From Magicicada septendecula (lineage: Eukaryota > Arthropoda > Insecta > Hemiptera > Cicadidae), in contig CM068368.1 in NCBI GenBank assembly GCA_034769895.1, positions 337,427,076-337,491,075 on the forward strand: 64,000 nucleotides of DNA. The letters run 5' to 3'. Position 1 is the stretch's first letter. Every line of letters starts with the position of its first letter. Under the pieces are notes generated by a model that was not told where the DNA came from, searched no databases, and saw only the letters and a list, made by a program, of their open reading frames with translations. Below are positions 55,077 through 64,000 of the stretch, piece after piece. Both the position numbers and the translations under genes were made by a program.

Positions 55077-58011
55077 TGTAACGACGAGATTCTTATGTAT
55101 TCTGAAAATGTGTAAGTATCGTGTGTTCGCCTCACACTGGTGTCGTTACTTTATGTTGCGCTGACGATGTCCGTAGCGATCCTTCAAATTACCAGTACAC
55201 TAACGTGGGAACCTTAGTAGGTGTGCATAAATCCCGAGTGGCGCCAAATTGTTTATGATTAAAACAATTAAAATACAAAATAGTTCGATTGAACGTTCGT
55301 GGCTATGACGGTCTGGTGAATTCAATTATTCCCGCCTGTACGGGTTTATGAATCTCGCTGATAGTTCGCCGAGTTTCCGACGTGAGCTCTTACTGTCCTC
55401 TTTGCTAAATAATACACAATTTATATAATGCACTTCCCTATGAAATAAAAACAGTGGGTACAATTCGGTACTAGTTTATTATATTGCGATTTGAATTTAT
55501 TCAGTGATATATAAAATTATATTTTTGTTATTTAACAAATTTGCACCGGCAATTATTATAAGACAAAAATCTCAAGGTTCGGCGAAGCGATCTAAACGAA
55601 TCATTCAGTCAAACATGGCGACTGAAACCGTTTGTTTACAATTAATTTCGTTCAGGTCCTGGATTCTTATGATTACGAAAAAGATATTAATAATGATTAC
55701 AATAAAGTACACTACCTTACATTAGTTGTACTTAGATAATATACTGTGTAATTATAATTTGTTCCTGAAGTGTGGTAAAGTGTGTTTCAAAAGTTCGTAA
55801 TTTTCATACAGGTTATTTTGCTAGTTAACATAATTTTAGTGCTTTAATTTTTATGAATCTTTGAAAGAAATAATATTCAGTTTATAGTGAGAGTTCAGTT
55901 TATTGTGAGAAAAGTTTAAAGAGAATTTAATTCAGAAATTTGGGTATTTTAGCAATACTTATCAAATCAGTCGGCTGGTGGTGTACTGTCAGTCAGTTGT
56001 AATGGGATGGGGTCTTCAATCGTCATCAATTTTCAATATTCTTGGGGCTTAAGTACGTCTGGCATCTTTTTCATATTAGTTGTTGAAATTTATTAATTTA
56101 GAATTTGTTAAATTGGTCCTGGGCATCAGTTGAATGTTCTAATCCTTCATCAGCTTCTTACGTCATCATCTTTGCAAATTTGGATCACTCTTTAAACGTA
56201 TTATATTAAAATTTTGGCCATTTGCGGCCTGGGGTCTATTCTTGATGAGCGTCACTTATGGAATAATAGGTTTTAACGGAAAATTCGTAACCAACGTTCC
56301 GTTGTCATGGTAACTAATAGATTCTGATTGGCTTAGCTTGACTTAAGCACATTGTTATCATATTTGAATTTTTATTCAAAATTACTGTATATCTTCTGAT
56401 TGCTATATTCTTTCGTCTTCCTTTCTATGTATTAAATATTATCACTACTGTTCGTATTTTCTTTCAAAGATCATTTTGACATCCCATAAGTTTGGGTTTT
56501 CTTATGTATTATTGTTTGGACAATTATGTTGATGTTTGTTAATTACATTTCTTTCTTATTTTAAGTTCTTAATCTAACATATATCTTTTAATAGGATTCA
56601 CAAATTATCCTTGACTAGTTATTTGCCTTGGATTTTCTAATATTCTTGTTAATTTCTTACAATTTGTAGTTATTTGTTTTTTACAGTTAGGCATTTCATA
56701 GGCCTAAGTAATAATTGGTTATTTTTACTTATTTTATACTAATTACCTTTTAATTTACCCTCATACATGTTTTGTTTGGCTATTATAAATGATTTGTTTA
56801 TTTGTTGATTTGTTTTGAATCTGTTTTTATAATAATTGTATGTTCCCATTAGTTTCTACATTATGGTTTGTTAATTATTTCCTAACTGCCCTTCCAGTGT
56901 TATTAGATTTGTATTAATTTATCCTTTTATTTATTTATTTTGCCAGTGTTTATAATTTGGCTATTACTTATTATTCTCTATTACCTAAAACATAACATTA
57001 ATGCTTATGGTCGGTATAATTCCTTCAGCCATATCGTATTCATAGATTTAATCAAAAAATTCTTTAACAGCTATTATGCAACGTTTGTTTACAATTTGTT
57101 TTATTCTTAATTATTTTTTGGGTGATAAACATCATCACTCCATTCAAATTTCCTTAACTGACTATCCCTTAAAATATAGGGTGTTTATTGATTTTGCTTT
57201 TATTTTCTTTACTAAATTTTTTCTTATATAAACTATACTCTCTAGCCATGGTAACACTAACTTTTGACATTCTATTGGATTCCTTCCCTGAATACTATGG
57301 TATCCCTCATTTACAATTAAACTTAATACTATCATTAACAAAATTCTCATTGAATAATAATGTTCACCATTAATCTTTAGTGTTCATCACAGATTATTAA
57401 GTGTTTATACCTATCAATAGGGTTTCTTATTATTTTGGGGTTTTACACTATCACTTTGCACTTCTTATTTTTATTTTAAGTGTTATTAGTGAGTAATCCC
57501 TAACATTATATTTTCTTTGTCACTTACTTATGTTCACTATCTCACTCTTTACAAAGGTTAGTTATACAGTTCATTATAGAGTCCTTTATTACATTTAAAC
57601 TCTATTTCTCTGGTTAGTGTACTTTTAGTTTGTCATTACTTTATCGGTTTTATCAATTATCATTTACATTGATTATTTAGTCTATACTAATAATTATCTT
57701 TTACATTTGTTATTTATTGGTTTCTTTTTCATTATTATATTTGAGTGTAATATTTCTCCTTTCTCTGTTCTATATTATTTGTTTGTGTCTTTTCATTTCT
57801 TCTTGTTTTGTTTCATTTATACTTGGTTTGTCTCATTTTCATTTTCCTTCTTCTTCGATTTCATTTTATTTGGTTTATCTATTGATTCAATCACTTGGGT
57901 TGGGTCATGTAGTCGTTTGTCGCGTCATCGTCATTTTATTTTCTTTAGTTTAAACAATTTATATAGTTGATTCATCTATTTTCCCTGGGGTGGCTTGTTT
58001 GTGTTGTAACA
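55077..58011 (-). repeat. Element B 5' LTR (right copy)
   Basis: 2935 bp, near-identical partner of 45583-48522. A few small length differences and substitutions are visible, more of them near the outer end. Confidence 0.9.
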
Positions 58012-58029
58012 TAATATATATTATCCCAG

Positions 58030-59830
58030 ATACCCGGGTTTGCACCCCCCTGCAAACATTTCTGCGGGCGCCTATGATTGTTGGCACTTGATTTCCTAGG
58101 CCACCTGTCAGATTTTTATTATCTATAGGATGCTGAATACAATCAATTCATTGTCATTTTCACTTTCCATTTAGCAGAGCATTATCGTGTTCTCTCCATC
58201 TTTCTAACATATCTTTCTTTTTGTTAAAATATTACCTTCTGTATCTTTACAGATTGTAGTCCTCGGTTTAAAAGATTTTGCTCCATCACCGATAGATTTA
58301 TAAAAATTTCTCCTTTAATTTTTTAGTCTACTCTTCTCTATCCTGTCGAGCAACTCATTATCGTATGTCTTTTTATGTCATTATTATGTCTTTTTCTTCT
58401 TTCTGTGCAATTCTTTTCTATTTTCCTTTTACTTTTATATTCTTCTGTTGATTGTCTTGTACAGTTCCTCTGCAACATACGCTGATACGCATCATTCTTC
58501 TCCTCCGTTACCATTTCGCATTCGTCATAAAACCATTCTTTAATATCTGCTTTGTCCTTGACCCCTACTGTATTTTCAGCCGCAAGGATAACAGATGTTT
58601 TAACTACGTCCCATAAGCTGTTGCTGTTGATATCCTCCTTGTAGTCAACTTTTTCTTAGTCTTTTCCTAAGTCTTCACTTAATTTTTCCTGATACTGAGA
58701 CGCTATATCGCGGCTTTTTAAAACAACTACATTATACTTATTAGCTCTTCCTTGAAGTTAGATATCCTTGCACAAATTTCAGCTGCAACTAGAAAATGGT
58801 CCGAATCCACATTTGCTCTCCTATAGGATCTCACGTCCATCAACATAGATTTGTGTCTCGTGTCAATCAAGATGTGGTCAATCTGGTTAACTGTCTAGCC
58901 ATCCGGAGACTTCTAAGTACCCTCATGTATATTCTTGTGGGGGAAAAGTGTACTGTTAATTTTACATCAATTTCTGGGCATGTATAAGGTCTTTTCCATC
59001 AATGTATAAGAGGTTTCCTTCTCTATATCATCCATTTACTCTGTAGAGGCGTGTTTATTATACTACACTTAAAAAATTTCTCTTTGATTCTTAGACAACA
59101 AATTCTATCATCAGGTGTGAAACCAATTACCAGATGTTAAACTCTCTTTCCAACAAAAAAGTTGTGCCATATTGGTGTTTATCACCACAGCTATAATAAA
59201 CTGTGCAGTGCTTCTTCTCTAAAACTCCAGTTCCTACCCATCTGATCTCGTGGAGAGCTGTAATATCTGCATGATATTTTTGAAACTGATCCAGCAACAT
59301 GTTAAGAGCTCTTGGCTTAAATAGAGACACAACATTTCACGTACAGATCGGTAAATCTTTATCCTTTATCCGTTTGCCAGGTCACCATCGATTAATCTGT
59401 CCGGTTTCTTTTCCTTTAGGCTTCTCTACAAAGAAGGGTTTTATGAGATTGAGTCGTAAACACCACGCCCAACCGCCAAACTGGAGGACCAGGGGCTTAT
59501 TTTCGGAGTCCCAACTCCTAGCAGGTTGCTTTCATCACGGCTAAAGAGCACCGCCTACCCTTTCGCAGTAAACCACCTAACTGGGCCTCAGGGGCTGTCG
59601 TTGGCCTTGTAAGAGGTTCATCCGCCACCATCCCGAATGCGAATCCTGCTGCCGATTCTCATCATCTGACAAGGCCTGATCTAGAGTTACCCCTTAGTAG
59701 CCCTGCCACGACCCCGTCTCTCGTCAGCTCGCTGACCTAGGAGTTAACACAGCCTTGGACTGGGTTGCTCGCCTTAACAGGATCCACCACGTGTAGGTGA
59801 GAGGATGGAGTGGAGAGGCTACATAACATA
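58030..59830 (-). mobile_element. RTE-like LINE (CFDP2-like endonuclease), truncated and broken
   Basis: From right to left on the minus strand: a GC-rich 5' noncoding region (59340-59830), an AP-type endonuclease (about 59350-58750) and a basic linker (to about 58090). The RT domain, expected next, is missing, so the copy is truncated on its 3' side close to the B LTR. Frames carry several stops and frameshifts: for example a TGA replaces the Trp of the usual TWNV start, and the linker (FNRGLQ-type and QKERYVRKMERTR blocks) changes frame repeatedly. Confidence 0.75.
58748..59360 (-). pseudogene. LINE endonuclease domain remnant
   Basis: The N-terminal part at 59127-59330 reads SLFKPRALNMLLDQFQKYHA then DITALHEIRWVGTGVLEKKH, including the conserved Glu of E-I-R-W. 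The C-terminal part at about 58748-58900 reads NQIDHILIDTRHKS, then MDVRSYRRANVDSDHFLV with the catalytic S-D-H triplet. This pairing is characteristic of the RTE/'craniofacial development protein 2-like' endonucleases common in insects, which nick the target for reverse transcription. The middle has stops and frameshifts, so it is inactive. Confidence 0.8.
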
Positions 59831-60900
59831 TAATAATACATAATAATATAAATTGAGGCCTGAGTAATTCCGTCATTGCGTCTTCACTTTTGCATTTACA
59901 AAATTGCACTCCGTTCTATGAAAGAATCGACGTCAATACAAATTCGACAAAGGTCTCAAAAAGTTGAATTTAGGCAGAAATTTAATGTTTGAAGTTTAAT
60001 CGCATCAACTTCAGAACAATATGAATCGGCCAGTCACAATTTGGACGTACGAAACGACTCGGAGAGGTTTATACAAACCGCGAATCAGGAAGTCTGTTGC
60101 AAACAGTGGGGACCTGAATATAGAATGCGCCAATACGGACTGTTTACTGTACTACTGATAAAAATATAATATCACTTTTTAAAAAATTCTTTCTTTATAA
60201 ACCTCGGACGCACACAGTAATTTATTTTTAATTTTTATTTTTGTGTTGTCAGTTCTAGTCTCTCTATTTGTAAAACAGTTCACTTAATTAAGATCGCAGG
60301 ATCCGGTCCATCCTCTTCACCTTGCACATATTTTCACAGGTGTTTAATAGTTGCAGTGTTTCTTCATTTTCGTATTTCTGCAGTTATAAGTAAACATTTT
60401 ATAGCGCCTAAAAACTGGAGTGACGGAGTACCAGACTTTTTAACAATGACTACTCTCCACAATAGGACCATCGCAGGCTGTTGTCAACAAAACAACTAAT
60501 GACGTTTTCACTACACAATTGTAGGAACTGTGATTTACACCTCCTGCTACCCTTTGCAATCGTTTAAACCGAACTGGAGCGTGCTTTATAAAATAATGAT
60601 TTAAGCGCGCGCGTGCGTACGAAAGAAGGAATTCTGTTTGCGTAAGATAGCGTTCAGTTGAGTTCGCTACAAAAACTCGTAGTGTAGTCTTGTGGCTGTT
60701 TGTACGCGTATGTTCTTATCTGTTGTTGTGTGTACAACTTCTGGTACTGATACTACAGTACACTTCAGTACCCATAGTTCATCTTATGCCTATACAGGAA
60801 CGCCAGTGGCATTTAGAACTGACGACGCTGATGGCAAACTCCTCTTCGAAACTTATCTAGCCCCCCCCCGCATACAGATTCTCTCTTCCTGGCGATAGTA
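59831..60900. other. Unassigned DNA
   Basis: No recognised element. A 68-codon plus frame at 60692-60898 (VVVCTTSGTDTTVHFSTHSS in the middle) has no known motif and no supporting context. A C run lies near 60861-60869. Confidence 0.4.
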
Positions 60901-62210
60901 GCTCGACAGAAACTGCTCAGACCTTCGTTTCCTCTCTTGCAGCAGGGCAACCTTAGTTCACAGAGGAATCTCACATAAAAAATAACCCACATCGAAACGT
61001 GAGTGATAGCGCTGAAGGTCTACGAAATGGAGCTGCTCTTAATTTCTGTGTATCCAGGATGTCACGCGTCACAGGTCAGGGGGTGGAACATGCTTTTTGA
61101 CAGCGCACTTCAACCAGCTGGACGCAGAACTCCTACGCCAATTCTTCCCATGTAGAAACGGTGTAGACGTTCTCGTCATCGGTCCGACCTCCCCCCCCCC
61201 ATCGATCCAGACGTCCTCGACATAAACCTGAAAGGCTGGGAAGGCTGCTGCTTTTCATCTATAAGTCAGCGCGGTGTCAGGCCTATCGTCCGGTTACGAC
61301 TCCATACTTGTAACTGTTCGGTTACCGTCGGTCTCACTCCGACTTCTTGATCCTGTCAGTAGGGTCAAGTGGCCTTCATATGATAATAACAATGGTTCCT
61401 GTTTGTATAATCTGCGTAGTTTTGGAGTTAGGCAGTAATATAGTGTGGCCAGCACTACGCTTCAGTCACCCATTATTACCGCGGGATGTTATATGAGGTA
61501 TTCACTTTCACAGGCTGAGTCGATCTTAGGCTTGAAAACCCACATTGATTTTACGGTTCGCCAGGGAATAGATTAGTAGCCACACATCATACCCAATGGT
61601 CAAGTGGGGCTCTTGTCTTGACGATATGGTACGACAGATATCTCCTGACAGATACACATGTGACGACGTGGATTCTCAAGTAACCTAAATCCCGGAAGTT
61701 ATCAAGTCTCTCACGTATAAACACTCGTACACAGTACCGATGAATAATCAACCGAGATAGTTGTCCGGAAATAGTTCGCCGTTTGATTCTAGTGTAAGCT
61801 TGAACGTAGAAGGCAACGCATCCTTGTTCTTGAAGCACGGAGCCTAGCACGTCACGCAATGTCTGCTTGACATAAACGCGAATAGAGTCCCTGGAAGTCA
61901 ACCACGCTTCTGTACGAAGTGAACGTAGTGGACATAGGAGGACTCACCATCCCCTGTATTCCACGAACGCCACTCTATACTTCGCGGTCGGCAAGACTGC
62001 TTGAACAATTAACCCCTCCTAGGACTTCTTTGACCGGGACCATGAGGTCGCAGTCTGAGGTTTTTTCTGAATATTTCTCGACCGCTCCAGTAGATCCTCC
62101 GATTCCTTTCGACAGAGACAATCTGATGTTGTTTCTCCGTCGTCAGAGTAGAAGAAAAGTCCTTACCGCGGATCGCGTCGGCACTACACTATTGTCGGCA
62201 TTCTGATAGG
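60901..62210. other. GC-balanced island of unknown origin
   Basis: Close to 50% GC in a genome region otherwise near one-third GC. Several medium frames are open on opposite strands: 61587-61901 minus (104 residues, Arg/Val-rich, e.g. VLQEQGCVAFYVQAYTRIKR) and 61919-62206 plus (95 residues, e.g. PPIPFDRDNLMLFLRRQSRR). Neither matches a family I recognise. It could be decayed coding DNA of host or foreign origin, or chance openness in GC-richer sequence. Confidence 0.35.
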
Positions 62211-62349
62211 GCTGTTCAATTCTATGCCTGGGAAGCCCGGGAAACCCAAAACAAAATTACGAGAAATTATCTGAAAACCCAAGAGCCGCCAGTGCATCTT
62301 CAAAACTACCGCCCGATATAGGTATTGCCAGTTTCTCTCGAAGGAATTT

Positions 62350-62352
<3 letters not shown>

Positions 62353-62444
<92 letters not shown>
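62353..62444. repeat. (AG)46 microsatellite
   Basis: 92 bases of perfect AG repeats, followed by imperfect AG-rich sequence to about 62610. The Arg-Glu and Ser-Leu frames across it are repeat artefacts. Confidence 0.97.
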
Positions 62445-62446
<2 letters not shown>

Positions 62447-62639
62447 AAAGGGATAAAGAGAGAGAGAGAGTACACAGAAAGTGGGAGGGCTAGAGAAGAC
62501 ATAATAAGGAGGTTGATATGTGAAGTAGAGGAGAAAGAGAATGTATAGAGAGACTATAAAAAGAGAGATTGAGTGAGAGGCAGGAGAGAGAGTGAGAGGG
62601 GGAGAGGTACTTTAGTTGACATTAAATCTCATTTTTTCT

Positions 62640-62802
62640 CGTAGCGGGTGGGAATGTCGTGTGAAGGCAGCATAGAGCGTTTACGTTGCTGTAGGAAGTT
62701 TTGTATTCTGTCGGATTACAGATTGTATTAAGGCGAAAGATGTGATTGGCTACGGTTGGCGTTCTGTATTGTTTAATGGCGGCATCTGGGCATCGAAATC
62801 GT
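62640..62802 (+). promoter_or_regulatory. Possible promoter and first coding exon of a host gene
   Basis: A moderately GC-rich stretch with GATTGGCTACGG (reverse CCAAT) near 62740 leads to TTTAATGGCGGC at 62772. The frame from ATG 62776 reads MAASGHRNR and meets a donor-like GTGAGTG at 62803. ATGGCGGC starts followed closely by a donor are common in insect genes, and AG-rich (GAGA-like) DNA lies just upstream. No later exon could be recognised in the remaining 1.2 kb, so this is tentative. Confidence 0.3.
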
Positions 62803-64000
62803 GTGAGTGTTAATTTGTTATATAGTTAATTTTAATTTTAATTTCATAGTGACTAATAATGATTGTTGCTGTTAGCAAAAAGGATGTTAAGGAGCTAAGT
62901 GTGAATTCAACTAAAAAATATTTCATCATTCCAAAATATATTGAGTATATTATAATGGATTAATAACTTCCATTATTTGTAACTTGATTATGTGTAAATG
63001 TAATTTTGTTCGTACATTCTTGAGTTCATCCTTGTGTTCATTATTATCACTGTGGTTGAAAATTCGTGTGGTTCATGTTGTTATTGTGACTTCAGGAGAT
63101 AATATACTACAATGGTGTATTCCAACAATATTTATACGGAATTCTTTCCTTTACGTCTCATTTTACATCTTGCACTGATTAAAAAATTTCTTCCATCACA
63201 TTTATACGATTTTTATTCTTCCTCGTGTTTACAGCTTCACTTGTAATTTCATATGCATGAATTTCAGATGGTGTACAGTTAGCGTGTACAAAATTCTTCA
63301 GAGTTTTGCGAACCGTACTTCACATAATTTGACATACGAGTCATGATACAATCGAGACGGCTCGATGTCTTGCCCGCTGGAAGGTAGCCACAGTTGGATT
63401 CGATTCCTTTTTTCCAGATTTGTTACGTCTTCGTTTCCTGGTATTATCCTCCGCCTTTTAAATTACTTACTTACTTTCAATCCTGCTGACGCAGGATTTT
63501 ATTCAGCGTCCATTTCGTTCTTCTTACCAGTGGCACTTTGAAGATGTTAGATAATTTTCTTTTTCTCTTAAAATTGTTCTAACCAGTTCCTTCCGTTCTT
63601 GCTCCTTGTCTCATGTCTCTCCCAATGTTTCGTATTAATAATGTCATCACTCAATTCATTCTCCCTACGCGTTTCCATACCCATCTAAAATTCTTATTCT
63701 TTTTAGTTTTAGCATGCATTCAGTATTTAGATTTTTTAATATTTCAATTATTCTTATTTATTCACTTCTGTTTTTTGACTGCTTTGTGTAACATTCCGGG
63801 TTGCTACAGTGTGACTGTAAGAGACAGGGAGAGGAAATGCCTTTCCGTGGAGCAGGGACACAGAGCGGCGGAGGAAAAAATAAGATCTCAAGTACTGCAC
63901 TAGAATGGTCACTGGTCAATGGTCATTAGCGTCATCCACGCAAAAATATTTTGTCCCTATAGTGACCAGTGAAGGACAAACTTCATTCGCTTTGTAACAA
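62803..64000. other. Unassigned AT-rich DNA
   Basis: No frame with recognised motifs. It contains a TTACTTACTTAC run followed by an 8-bp-stem hairpin (63479-63498) and a 10-bp inverted repeat (63909-63918 with 63963-63972). If the exon call at 62776 is right, this would be first-intron sequence. Confidence 0.4.

Larger units (their letters stand above)
45583..58011 (-). mobile_element. Element B: LTR retrotransposon with 2.94 kb LTRs
   Basis: Long direct repeats at 45583-48522 and 55077-58011 flank a 6.55 kb interior with a polypurine tract, an integrase, gag-like frames and a primer-binding site, all on the minus strand. Gypsy-type by its integrase. No protease, RT or RNase H was seen. The gag region is split by a 2.6 kb plus-strand insert. 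The LTRs differ at only a dozen or so places by eye (about 99% or better), so insertion is recent. It is broken in several places. No exact target duplication was found. Confidence 0.88.

Noticed and set aside
62257-62548. Frames of Arg-Glu and Ser-Leu repeats
   Set aside because: Artefacts of the (AG)n tract having no stops in several frames.

Overview
The window is AT-rich intergenic DNA from an arthropod, most likely an insect. The evidence is the kinds of mobile element present: several Gypsy-type LTR retrotransposons, a ZMYM1-like hAT transposon and a LINE with a 'craniofacial development protein 2-like' endonuclease. No complete, recognisable host gene is visible. From about 1 to 59.8 kb nearly everything is transposable-element DNA, much of it nested or duplicated. 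Nearly all LTR elements read on the minus strand; one (called Y) reads on the plus strand.

Layout. (1) 1-3294: the 5' half of a Gypsy element (Gypsy-1, minus) running off the left edge, with protease, RT and a gag carrying a zinc knuckle; 3295-5407 is its probable leader/LTR or unassigned DNA. (2) 5408-25351: a head-to-tail array of a second Gypsy family (Gypsy-A, minus) with a period of about 7.27 kb. Units are joined through shared LTRs (LTR-internal-LTR-internal-LTR-internal) and are nearly identical. (3) 25352-36974: a complex rearranged block. A 1.7 kb module X joined to a piece of Gypsy-A LTR occurs twice, and between the copies lies a plus-strand LTR-type element Y with coiled-coil gag-like frames and a 46-bp minisatellite. 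(4) 36975-45544: a fourth, more decayed Gypsy-A unit interrupted by a broken hAT transposon, ending in a complete 2.2 kb LTR. (5) 45583-58011: an LTR element B (minus) with very long (2.94 kb), nearly identical LTRs, a gag-like region related to Y, and an integrase. Inside its gag region sits a 2.6 kb plus-strand insert with a GC-rich head, splice-site-like signals, a possible two-exon 45-residue reading frame, a polyadenylation signal and a 20-base A run. (6) 58.03-59.83 kb: a truncated RTE-like LINE (minus). (7) 59.8-64 kb: unassigned DNA with a more GC-balanced island (60.9-62.2 kb), a 92-bp (AG)n tract and, at 62.65-62.80 kb, a possible promoter plus first exon on the plus strand.

History suggested by the sequence: Gypsy-A amplified in tandem, probably by exchange between LTRs. 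Y and X became embedded, and part of that block was duplicated. hAT and B came later, and B is young by its LTR identity. All calls come from reading the sequence and translations by eye; no database search was possible. LTR elements are treated as fossils: they are described by position, parts and approximate state only.
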